Below are positions 8,720-18,227 of a stretch of 64,000 bases of DNA, in pieces. The stretch lies in the NCBI GenBank assembly GCA_949316235.1, contig OX438748.1:11845001-11909000 (forward strand). The letters are read 5' to 3'. Position 1 is the first letter of the stretch; each line of letters opens with the position of its first letter. A model generated the notes under the pieces. That model was given only the letters and a program-made list of their open reading frames with translations. It was not told the origin of the DNA and made no database searches. The position numbers and the translations under genes are program-made. This DNA is from Oegoconia quadripuncta. Lineage: Eukaryota; Arthropoda; Insecta; Lepidoptera; Autostichidae.

Positions 8720-11700
8720 TTTTTTTTATCTTTGGAGATTTGCTTTTGCTTTAGAATAAAGGTCGGTGTATAAGTTTGAATCCTATATTTGTCTGGTCGG
8801 ATGTGTATCTGTGGGTCTATGTATCTGTGTCTGGCATTATGGTGGCTAAACTTAACCGATTATAAAAGGGTTTTTATTGTCGATAGCTCCTATTTGCGAA
8901 ATGGTTATTTGCCATTTTTTATGAAAATCGTTTGAACGGTTTCGAAGCTTTGTTTATTTAGATAATATTTTCATAGTGCCTCGGGGGTTTTATAAAGTTT
9001 TAATTTATAATTAAAATTAAATATGTAACCTATCTATTTTTACCCAACACCTATGTCTACTATTGTAGTCCTCTTAACAATTAACTAGCTTTAATTAATA
9101 CGTTTCAATGTTTCATTGCGTTGTATTGTAATTCAGTGTCTTACGAGTAATTATGTTGGTTTCTCATGGGAACATGCAAGTTGAATAAACACTTATACCA
9201 ATAACAGAAAAACGAGAAATCGCCAAAATCTGTTTGCAATATCTAACCCAGACTTGTTGTTAATCTTAATGGATAGTTAAATTTTCGGATTTTTTTTAGG
9301 AGCTCGTTTTGAAAAGTTTTTAATAGTGACTATTTCAGTTTCAGATAGTACCCATTTAATATACTTCAGTTTTTTGAAAATTAAAGGTAAAGACGATCTT
9401 GATATTGATTAAAGATACGTCATAATGGGCAGTAAGTCATCTGTGTTATCTTCAGTGGCATCCATCGCGTACTGTTGATAGAAGTTATTTCAGAACGAAT
9501 AGATACCATTCCTCAATTCAATACACATACAGCCTCACGACGCACATCACCAGATGAAATAAATAACTTGATTTGCGTCATAAGTCACAAACTTTGCGAA
9601 TAAAAATGATCAATTGTCCAGTGATGTTTGGCTTCAATATAAATTATTACCATCGACATATTTGTCATCCCCTACGCTCCACTGACCCTATAAATTCACT
9701 CATCCCATTTACCATATAAATTATCTCGCGCTGACAGTAAATAAATGGACTAAAGAGAAAAAGAAGAATATTATTTTTTTTAATTTGATTTGATTGTGCG
9801 TTTTTAACACCCGACGCAAATAGGGTTCTCATTTGCTTGAAGTCTTCGTCTGTCAGTAGCATTATAACGCCAAAACGGCTCCCCCGAATTGAAAGCGGTT
9901 TTTTTCGAACGTTGGTAATTTAGACATAAACCAGAGATATACCATGGAAATTTGTTCATGCATTTAAATAAATGTAATCTCCTCTAAAGATTGCATAAGT
10001 TATACATATTGGCCTGATAAATACAAAAATTACTTAGCTACGAAAATATACTCGTTTGTTGATTTTTAACAGTTTGTATTAAGTACTTAGCTTGTCAATT
10101 ATTACTGCTTTATGTTTGTTTCTCGTAGGCTTAGACACTGAGAAGTATACAATTGTTTATTTTATTATTAATAAAGAATTTTACAAACAAAAACAAAAAA
10201 AATGGAAATTGGTTTTGTCGTTTCCAATATGTCTAGCTTGATAGTCTCGGAGGTTTGCTAAATTTTCAATTTATTACGTTAGTTCAAACATGTTTGAATT
10301 TATGTATCGTTTCTATTACTTAACTTTAAGGTACATGAATGTACACAGTAAAAAAAAGGACTGTTAAGGTGTAGGTATGCCTCACTAAAATATTCCGTTG
10401 ATGGCCTCTAATTCACAGGTTGAAGTTGACGACATATATCAGAATATAGTTTGGTTGAGAAAAACAAATGAACACTTTGGAAACGCTTGTCAGAATTGTT
10501 CCGATTGTATAGTGTATGGAGATTTTGAACTATTACCATTCAAAGAGAATCCTTGAGCCTCTGAAAGAGCCATATTGAAACCCAGAAACGAACAACAACT
10601 TAAGTAGTATTCAAACAGTGTGATGATGTCTGATTAATTGCCTGGTAGAGTATTTTAATTCTCTCATCATCAATATCTTCCTGCACATCGAATTAAACTT
10701 AAAGTTAAAATCTCATGCTTCATCACAACCTGACTGTCTGCAACGGGACCAGATTCAAAATGATTATATAGTAAAGGAATCTGATAGAAGCAGAAATTTA
10801 TTGAGGCATAGGCGAAATACATACATTGAACACTGGTATAGTTTCTGCTTCACACGCACGCATTCGCACGGTCAGCTGCACATAACTGCCGATGTCGACC
10901 TTTGAATCAACTAATTTACGCACGGGCAGCAGCTCTCGCGTCAGCAAGCTCGATATACATATTTTGACTTCCGAAGGAAAAACATCAAACATTGTTTAAT
11001 GTTGTGGATTTGTTTAACGAATCCTAGCTTTTTATTAACTCTGATTTATACAATCCCATTTTATAAAAAACATCTATGACTTTTGTTTGTATACTTTGGA
11101 ATAACTACTTAAATGTAATTGTGATAGTAAAATCTTATACTTCACATACCGATTACATTTATCGAAAAGTCACAATACCGTTTCCCATTTCGTTCGGGAA
11201 TTGGGTTAGGTCAATGTTGTAGAGCTTTATATCTCGAGGGCGCAACGGGTATTAAGTGAATTATATAGTGATAACGAGAGGAAACAGGTTTGAGGCTTAC
11301 ATTTGAACGTAGCCGTAGGTAGGTATGGGGCGCTAATCTTTTATTGTATTGTATAACTGCTCGCTCCATGAACCTATCTGATCCGCCAATAGTAGATGGC
11401 TTTCGAAAATAAGTCTGAGTCGTCACTAATTATGTTATTAATATTTTACAAAATAGTGATCAATATTGGCATTACATTTTATGATGAGATGTTATACATT
11501 ATTTTGTAGTAACATAATCAAACTCATATTATAAACGCCGAAGTTTGAGTGTTTCTTACTTACTAAAACGGGTGAATGAATTTTGATTAGATAACACAGA
11601 ATCCTTCATATCCCCAGTGATTCTTAAAGGACGATATACTAACTCTGCATAGGTGAGGCAATCTCCTGCTAGCCATTTATGAAGTTATCCTCGCATACAA

Positions 11701-13554
11701 TTCAATCTCAAAGTAATTACTGCCTATAGAGCTAGGAGACCACATAATGCACATGCGAGAAATAGAACGTATACACACCAATCGCATGCATTAAGCACTC
11801 GTACAATAAAATAATGAATATCCTCATCTTAAGAAACCTCCGACGACACCTATATATCCATACACGTTAGGACCAGTTTTTATATATCTTATAATATTTC
11901 TTCTATATATTAGTACCCTATTCATTTTTCAATACCAACTCTCCAATATTACAGACAGTCTAATGGTTACAGTTAATTCAGTTTGGTATGTTTATTGTAG
12001 CACTGTTTGGTAGTCTTGAATAAATAAAGCTATCTAGCTCGTCGCTAAGTAGTAATACAAACAGTATGGTAGTATACTGTCTTTTTGAAGTAGCCCCTTT
12101 ATTATCTTGGCGGTTTTGAATAAGCGATTTCAACGACGCGTCGACGGACTATTTTTAAGCGATATCAGTTCAATCGCCGTTTAATCTATTTGCTAGATGT
12201 TTAAAAGCCTCATCTTAATATCTTTTTCCGATACCTGAATCCGTGTCTGTCTGAATCGCTGGCCGGGAAACACGCATGGCGTAGTGCGTTTCCGGCCGGA
12301 GGCGGCGTCTGGCCCGACTCTGGTGATATACGGTAATTGCTTGCTTACACAACACCAGCCTATCTATACTATGTACTAACACGGGTATATACTTGTACAA
12401 TTTGAGTGCCGGCCCGCCCTTTGCCTCCGCGATATTTATCACTCGACACAGTCCAAGAATAGTTTCCGACGAACACTTCTCTTTCCGGGTGTAGAGTCAA
12501 ATTCTCTCCGTATTACAATTCTGCGTAAGTTAACTATAGTACAAATAATAGAGCTGTGTTTGTATGTTCTCAATGCAATCTAAGTACAATGCATTTTCTA
12601 CTCTTTTTAATTATAAGGTGAGTAATTGAGGAATACATCATCCTGTAGGTACAGCAGTCTTTTGTTAAATGTTTCTTTAAATTGTTCATAATATTAAATT
12701 GAACATGTTGTCTGCTCATTGTGACTCCATAAGTTTCCGTGAATATTTGAAGGGCATGCTTCCGCCCGTTTTAAACTTATTTCATTAAATCTAATACATT
12801 TTATTGTACAAAATAAAAATAATTTTCATGCAATTTTTAGCGATGGCGATTAGTTTGCAGATTCCGCATCATTGAAATCCCTAGCGAAACACTTGACCAT
12901 AAGTCGATCAATCAGCGCTCTTCACCCCACGCTAAAAATTGGTGACCCCGGGACGAAGTTAGTTTAGTACACGGAGTAGGTGACCTATGTCTTTGTTAAA
13001 TTTCTGTAAAATTTGGAAATTGATTACTGCGATTCCATAAGTAATCCGCTTTCCATGTTATGTACGAAACACTAAAAAAGGGTTTCTCAATGTACAAATG
13101 ACTTTAATAAACTATTCACATACTATCCACTTTTGTAGTAAAGTCAATCTATTCTAGTTAAGCTTTCCTATCCGCTTGCAGAGTAAGGCTATGTTATTGC
13201 TAATCCGGAAGGCACGAACAATGGCTCGGTCTACCTATACATCATTACAGAAATAGTAGGCTTAGCACCATATTGCACAGATTGCAGGAGATTGAGGCAA
13301 ATCTTGCCACAGCGATATGACAGCTAAACCTGGCAATTATTGCTATAAAGCAAACGTTCGAAGTGAATGGAAAATTATTGAGGTAAAAACATAGAGTTTG
13401 TTACCTGAATTTTAAAGATTTATTTATTAGTCTTGTAAAGTTGTATTCATTAATATGGAATATTCATGAAAATTTGAATACTTAGTCTATATTGGAAGTT
13501 GAAAGTTGTGAATAGAGTTGTTAAGTAGGTTAGTATCCGTTTGCCGAAATAAGT
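8720..13554. other. Long non-coding stretch, few recognisable elements
   Basis: No gene is supported. Landmarks: 8760-8960 resembles an unnamed dispersed repeat. 10798-10992 (minus) holds a 64-codon ATG-started frame with GC-richer sequence and no motif I recognise. 11523-11630 has an AAACGGGTGAATGAATTTTG segment like the Helitron copies. 12235-12435 is a GC-rich island with an imperfect palindrome (CCGGGAAACACGCA / TGCGTTTCCGG). 12926-12955 holds ATTGGTGACCCCGGGAC, which resembles the junction after an LTR, but no LTR pair was seen. Confidence 0.4.
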
Positions 13555-13555
13555 A

Positions 13556-13755
13556 AAATAAATAAATATATATTTCGGACAATTACACCAATCATCTAGT
13601 CCCAAACTAGCAAAGCTTGTATTACGGATACTAGATAACGGATAAACATACATGAATATTTACATAAATATCCATGACTCAGAAATAAATGTTCATATTC
13701 ATCACACAAAAATTTACCCGTCGCGGGATTCGAACCCGCAAGCGTACATCGTACA
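13556..13755 (-). repeat. tRNA-derived SINE family 2, head disrupted
   Basis: The body and tail match the other family-2 copies (CAATCATCTAGTCCCAAACT, GATAACGGATAAACATACAT). The B box is intact (GGGATTCGAACCCGC, minus strand), but sequence beyond it diverges, so the A box is missing. Confidence 0.75.
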
Positions 13756-13954
13756 TCCTCGGCATAAATTTGTGATGTATTTTTATTAAACATGTTCCGC
13801 TAGTCGACATTTTGAGGGAAACTGAACGTACATATAGTAGATACATAGATCATCCACTTACTAAATTTGACGTAAGTATGTGCTCTTTAACAATAATTTA
13901 ATAATACACACCGACTGCTTAAATATTACAACTCGCAATAATAATAATAATAAT

Positions 13955-14005
13955 AAAAAAATATTTCCGACACTTACACCAATCATCCAGTCCCAAACTA
14001 AGCAA
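13955..14005 (-). repeat. SINE family 2, 3' part, left of the GC-rich insertion
   Basis: Begins after an (AAT)n run and reads CACTTACACCAATCATCCAG, then the 16 bp duplicated on the other side of the insert (13990-14005). Its continuation is at 15407. Confidence 0.85.
13990..14005 (+). repeat. Target-site duplication, left copy
   Basis: GTCCCAAACTAAGCAA. The same 16 bp follow the poly(A) at 15407-15422. They are normally a single stretch in family-2 SINEs, for example at 42855. Confidence 0.93.
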
Positions 14006-14107
14006 GGGGTGCGATGTCAGACAACCTCCTCGTGTGCCTGATGGCTACTTGTCCCCCTGGATACGTCTGGGGGGAACGGTAGTCGTTGGGCCGGTGCACC
14101 CTGGGCA

Positions 14108-14146
14108 TCGGTCAACAACTTCCCTTTAAGGGTTCTTGTTGACCGA
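14108..14146 (+). other. Hairpin in GC-rich element
   Basis: Left arm TCGGTCAACAA (14108-14118) and right arm TTGTTGACCGA (14136-14146) are exact reverse complements. Confidence 0.9.
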
Positions 14147-14475
14147 TGGCTAATAGTCTGACACCGGGGGGCTCCTCCGCGTGTCCCTCTGGTTTAGCAG
14201 AGGGCACTGCGGATGGAGCAGAAGACGCTCCCCTCCTAGTGGGGGAGTAAGGGTGGGCTCGGGTGCACTCGCACTGCCGCCGAGCAGGCCTGGGGAGGAG
14301 GTTAGGGGGAACCTCCTACCCCTTGCCACCGCCGGGCTCGTAATCCGGGACTGCGGCTTTCAGCTGCAGTCCGGGACCGAGGGTCTTGGCTTAACCGCCC
14401 GGACCGCGAGGAAGGAAAACCTCTATAAAAAACCAGCCCAAGTTTCGGCTCCGAGGCCCGCCTCGGCGCCGAATG

Positions 14476-14527
14476 CCCTCGTCGTTCTACTTCCGAAAAT
14501 TCGTTTTCGGGAGTGGAACGACGAGGG
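14476..14527 (+). other. Hairpin in GC-rich element
   Basis: CCCTCGTCGTTC (14476-14487) pairs exactly with GAACGACGAGGG (14516-14527). The loop can pair further through CCGAAAA/TTTTCGG. Confidence 0.9.
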
Positions 14528-14815
14528 AAGGTGGAGGGCAAATTCCACCACAGCGGGCTGCGGCGAGGAAGCGGCGCTCCCTGAGGAATGCCCATCTGGG
14601 CAGGGGACGCCGTGGATTCGTCTGCAGCACTTGGGCGACCTCTCCTTGACGACTGCAGCTAAGGCTGCGGCCGTCGACGAGAGGTCGTGGGAAGCGGGCC
14701 CCCCCCCCCTCTGTTCGGGGGGGGGGGGGGGGAGACGGCGGGAGGGTTGGAGGGGCGGTGTCCCTTATCGCCGCCTCTCCGGGCCTCCCGCTGTTGCAGG
14801 CCGCTATGGTAGGAG

Positions 14816-14839
14816 ACGACCTCTCTGTTGAGAGGTCGT
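14816..14839 (+). other. Hairpin in GC-rich element
   Basis: ACGACCTCTC and GAGAGGTCGT form a perfect 10-bp stem with a 4-nt loop. Confidence 0.9.
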
Positions 14840-14925
14840 AGCCGTGCGGGACGGCCACTCTTTGCCGGCCGCAGCAAGATTGTCGTCCGAGCTGCGGACG
14901 CCAAGGAGAGGCCGCGGAAAGCGGT

Positions 14926-14965
14926 CCTCTCTCTCTGCGAGACCACACACTCGCAGAGCGAGAGG
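14926..14965 (+). other. Hairpin in GC-rich element
   Basis: CCTCTCTCTCTGCGAG (14926-14941) against CTCGCAGAGCGAGAGG (14950-14965): 15 of 16 positions pair. Confidence 0.9.
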
Positions 14966-15090
14966 AGACGCAGCCGCACGGGGGGCACGGAGGAGAGCTT
15001 ATCTTTATTGATAGGCGATCCTCGGCCCCCCTACCCTGCGGGGCCTGGGTGGCGATCCGGGGGGATCACCGCCCACACATAGGCCCCGCG

Positions 15091-15123
15091 AGAAGGCGCG
15101 CGCGGTGTTTCCGCGCGCCTTCT
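15091..15123 (+). other. Hairpin in GC-rich element
   Basis: AGAAGGCGCGCG on the left pairs with CGCGCGCCTTCT on the right around a short GTGTTT-type loop. A very stable GC stem. Confidence 0.9.
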
Positions 15124-15172
15124 AGAGGTGGCTGGAACAGGCGATTCCTCCCTGCTCCAGCCCAGAGGTGGG

Positions 15173-15200
15173 CCCGCCGCCGCTGTTGTTCGGCGGCGGG
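15173..15200 (+). other. Hairpin in GC-rich element
   Basis: CCCGCCGCCG and CGGCGGCGGG form a perfect 10-bp stem with an 8-nt CTGTTGTT loop. Confidence 0.9.
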
Positions 15201-15299
15201 CATCGCGCTGGCGTGGCTGCGGACGAATACCAGATGGTACCCGTGGCCACGCCGCACAGGCGCGCGCGAAGGAACACCCAGGAGTTTTTAGTCGGTAGG

Positions 15300-15358
15300 C
15301 CGGCACCTTCTGTGCCGGAGTCCGACATAATCCGCCCCCCTCCCCCGAGGAGGGCGGA
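15300..15358 (+). other. Two terminal hairpins before the poly(A)
   Basis: CCGGCAC/GTGCCGG (15300-15318) and TCCGCCC/GGGCGGA (15331-15358) are the last two stems upstream of the A-tail. A structured 3' UTR like this is what LINE reverse transcriptases of the stringent type recognise; that role is inferred. Confidence 0.8.
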
Positions 15359-15406
15359 TAAACATGAGCGTTTCTCCTGGTAAAAAAAAAAAAAAAAAAA
15401 AAAAAA

Positions 15407-15445
15407 GTCCCAAACTAAGCAAAGCTTGTACTATGGATCGATGGA
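15407..15445 (-). repeat. SINE family 2, remainder right of the insertion
   Basis: Starts with the second copy of the 16-bp duplication (15407-15422) and continues GCTTGTACTATGGAT before diverging. The SINE head is not present, so the target SINE was itself incomplete or is decayed. Confidence 0.8.
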
Positions 15446-16264
15446 TGTAGCAATAACAAACAAGTTCAAGTAATATTAGATCTGATATAATTGTGCCAAT
15501 AGGTAATAGGCGTGTATAAAGTGGTTTGTGTTACAGCGTAATAAATAACCATGCCAAGTTTTTACATTATAATAGTTAATTCAATTTTTGATTTTGTTTT
15601 CGTTCATATTTTTTGTAAAAAATCAATTATGTGCACTCCCGGAATACAAATGATGGTAAGTATAATTTTTCCCAGGCTAAAATTATTTCAATAACGTTAT
15701 TCGAAATTGAGAAAATTTTCAGTCGAGTTGTTTAAGGCGTGGCAAGTGACCGGACGGCATATTTCGAATTTTCGAAATTGCCAATATTCTAAAGTCTGGA
15801 GGCTCACAAGTATAGTAGCTTATTAAATATAAAACAAAAAAAAAACACAAAACCAAGCCAATATTACAAAGAACGTCGCAAAATTTAAAACTTTGAAAGG
15901 TTTTTCTTTTTCGGTAATTTTAAATCATATTTAGAATGTTCCTTTGAGGTCATTTTCCTGTCTGAAATCAATTATTAAACTCATTTATATTTTGACAGTT
16001 ACTCAATTGATATTTTTCCATCAGGAAATAGAAGCGAGTCATAAATCAAAACAGTCGTGCCGTTGGATTGCTGCTAATTGGCTACTGCAGCCGATCACGT
16101 TAATGGCAGCGGTCGAACCTGAGTTATGTGTACACGTGAATTAAGGCCCATATCGATGTGCCTTGACGATTTATCGATATGTCTGTTTGTACAGAGTTTA
16201 CGCATTTGCTCGATATACTAGATATCTATAGGTACAGATCTATGGAACACTAATTCAGAGATAG
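15446..16264. other. Non-coding, no recognisable element
   Basis: AT-rich. The 66-codon frame at 15944-16144 shows no motif. Nothing supportable was found. Confidence 0.4.
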
Positions 16265-16365
16265 GTTCATACATAAATAAATACATTTAGCCCTACATAC
16301 AGCGCCATCTAGTGCCACACTAAGCAACTATAGGCATGTATTATGGCTACCAAAAGTTTGTTAAT
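16265..16365 (-). repeat. SINE family 3, 3' fragment
   Basis: AGCGCCATCTAGTGCCACAC and TAAGCAACTATAGGC match the tail part of family-3 copies at 24.5, 28.9 and 37.0 kb. The tRNA-like head is missing. Confidence 0.65.
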
Positions 16366-16558
16366 GATTATAATATTACTGTTTGTATAGAATAAAGAAT
16401 ATAGGTGTTACATTTTATTTTTCGTTGTTATATATATCAAAATAGTCTACGTCTTCGCAAGGGTATAGTTGAAAGAACGGAGAAGAAATTAAATATATGC
16501 TACTCTGTTTAGGAAAATAAGCTACTTACGGACGGACGGAAGGTCTAGGGGTGTGCTT

Positions 16559-16781
16559 TCTAACGAAAATAGCTTCGGACGGCTATAACTTCGGACTTTT
16601 TCTTTTGCAGTTTGCGGTGTCAATTATAAACCAATCGTCATTATTTTACTTTTGTTGTATATAACTTCACTATACGTACTGTAGTATGGGATGCAAGGAA
16701 CGTCTGAAGTTATGCAAATAAAGGATTGCTAGCAGAAGAAAAAGTCCGAAGTTACGGCCGTCCGAAGCTACTTTCGTTAGA
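16559..16781. mobile_element. MITE with 50-bp terminal inverted repeats
   Basis: Left arm 16559-16608 (TCTAACGAAAATAGCTTCGG...) and right arm 16732-16781 are inverted copies with 4 differences in 50, all transitions. They enclose about 123 bp with no coding capacity. Weaker similarity extends outward (GGTCTA on both sides). A target duplication was not identified, so the superfamily is open. Confidence 0.8.
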
Positions 16782-17154
16782 GAGTAGACCCTCTGAACAA
16801 AAAAATGGTTTTTGACAGAAATTTATGGAAAAAAGCGCAAGTATGACTTGCATAAACGGGACCATTTCTTTATTTTAGGAGCAGATAGACATACACAAAG
16901 ATGTGTAATATGTGGTCCTTAGTTACTGGGTAGAGCGCTCTCGCGCTCACCCCCCTTACATTGCAAAGCTGAAAAGGCATTAGCCTATCAGCAGTAGCTG
17001 GTAGTCAAAAAATACCTGCGAATAAATGATTTATTATTATTATTACAGGCAACCAAGTTTTTGTTAATGCCAATCAGCGAAACTCCCACAACTGAAAGTT
17101 AACGAGTTGAGACCTTTGTTAAACTAATAACTTAATTTCCCGATACCGAATGAT

Positions 17155-17290
17155 TGTAGCACTCGGGCCGGCGCGCTCGTGACGTCACGTCCGGCTTCGG
17201 TGACGTCATTTCCGTCTGTCAACTCCCGCCCGCGTCAACATACTTCCGTTTCCTTGGGCGGGCGCTAGTTGGTTTCGAGCAAACATAGGT
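17155..17290. promoter_or_regulatory. CpG-rich patch with two CRE motifs and GC boxes
   Basis: Two full TGACGTCA cAMP-response-type palindromes at 17180-17187 and 17201-17208 lie 21 bp apart, which puts them on the same helix face. GC boxes CCCGCCC (17225-17231) and GGGCGGGCG (17256-17264) lie on opposite strands, with an ETS-like ACTTCCG between them. The patch is CpG-rich in AT-rich DNA. It could be an unannotated promoter or enhancer, or a remnant of a DNA transposon end. No transcript evidence can be read from sequence. Confidence 0.45.
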
Positions 17291-17363
17291 TTATTTATAA
17301 GGAGGTCTAGACGTAGCTTTAGACGTGACAGCCGATATACTCTAAGAAATCAAAGTTCCGGGT

Positions 17364-17461
17364 TCGAATCCCGTTATGAGTAATATTTCTGTGGTGAATT
17401 CAAATATTTATCTCAAGTTTTTTGTATTCACCACACAAATATTATTCATAACTGGATTCGA
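17364..17461. repeat. Inverted pair of SINE family 2 fragments
   Basis: 17364-17399 and 17426-17461 are inverted copies of about 36 bp with 4 mismatches. Each carries the B box region (TTCGAATCC) and adjoining SINE sequence. Together they would fold into a hairpin with a 26-nt loop. Confidence 0.75.
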
Positions 17462-17691
17462 AATATACATAAGTTCATCTACTATTCATAGTAGAGGCTT
17501 GGTTTAGTTTGTAATAATTAATTCTTCTTAGCGAGTCGATGGCAAAAACATCAATTTCTTGAGGACCGGAATAATTAATATAAAATTATAACAAAGCAAC
17601 ATAAAGAGCAAGGAGCATAAAAATTTTAACATGAAGATTACGTACCGGCTAGCGCAGAATGAGACGTCCACCCTCAAGGTCGCAAAAAGTC

Positions 17692-17790
17692 GATGAATGC
17701 AGGCTGCTTCCAAGTAGTCACTCTGGAAATCTATGGAGGAGGCCTATGCTCATCAGTAGACGTCCTGTATATAATATGATGTTGAGATAA
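17692..17790 (+). repeat. RTE-like LINE 3' tail fragment
   Basis: GAGGCCTATGCTCATCAGTAG and a following ATGATGTTGA resemble the usual RTE tail. Fragments of the same kind lie at 31225-31315 and 53425-53485. Confidence 0.55.
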
Positions 17791-18227
17791 AATTGGCATA
17801 AAAGATTTCTTAGACGGGCAGGAACGTGCTGCTTAACGAGATCCAACTTTGCGTGACAATTTTTCTTTTCTTTTTTGTTCTTATACCCTTTTAATTGTAA
17901 AATTTCGCAATTATTTGTAATACCTACTTATACTGACCTAATATTGCTCCATGTTCAAAAAAAAACTACCCACCTTCTGGGATGTCAGCTGACTTTTTGT
18001 TTTGCTCTTATAATTTTTAGTCTTATAATTAATTAAAGATAATAATAACTTATTTTTTCAACTCATATTTATTGAATAGTTGTCTACTTAAATAGTTTGC
18101 CTAAGTTCTGCTTGAACGGGGTGATTGTTGATTGAAAAACTTGTACCTTCTGGACTTTGCCGCCTCATCCGAACTTAAGGTACGAAATCTCGGTACTTTT
18201 CACTTCACTTCACTGAACGCTCACAAG
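17791..18227 (+). other. Probable 5' UTR of the LINE at 18.2 kb; boundary not defined
   Basis: The frame leading into ORF1 is open upstream from 18132 but only through a TTG codon. The real element 5' end lies somewhere between about 17800 and 18130. I could not find a repeat of the sequence that follows the poly(A) (TGTTTATATATTGGCGG), so no target duplication defines the edge. Confidence 0.4.

Larger units (their letters stand above)
14006..15406 (+). mobile_element. GC-rich, hairpin-dense, poly(A)-tailed non-autonomous retroelement
   Basis: A 1.4-kb insert of strikingly higher GC than its surroundings. It starts GGGGTGCGATGTCAG, ends in 25 A residues (15382-15406) and is bounded by a 16-bp target-site duplication, so it was inserted by target-primed reverse transcription of an RNA. 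It encodes no endonuclease or reverse transcriptase. The longest frame (14181-14831) has no domain I recognise and starts at a non-ATG codon. It contains at least nine hairpins (listed under findings). I infer a non-autonomous derivative of an R1-clade LINE: the 5' and 3' ends have R1-like GC-rich UTR character, and a real R1-clade RT fragment lies at 34.6 kb. The parent was not seen. An internally deleted LINE or a novel long SINE are the alternatives. Confidence 0.8.

Noticed and set aside
10798..10992. 64-codon ATG frame (minus) as a host exon
   Set aside because: Somewhat GC-richer, but no splice partners, domain or neighbouring exon could be seen.
12926..12955. LTR retrotransposon primer-binding site (TTGGTGACCCCGGGAC)
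   Set aside because: The sequence resembles the position after a 5' LTR, but no matching LTR pair, gag or pol was found nearby.
13930..13960. CRISPR-like or regulated repeat at the AAT run
   Set aside because: It is a simple trinucleotide run at the SINE tail. No spaced repeats exist anywhere in the window, and the DNA is eukaryotic.
14181..14831. 216-codon frame in the GC-rich element as a protein
   Set aside because: GC-rich DNA has few stops, the start is not ATG, overlapping long frames exist on the other strand, and no motif is recognisable.
18132..18227. N-terminal extension of LINE ORF1 from TTG
   Set aside because: The first ATG at 18228 places the zinc-finger cysteines right at the N-terminus. 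Non-ATG initiation has no support.
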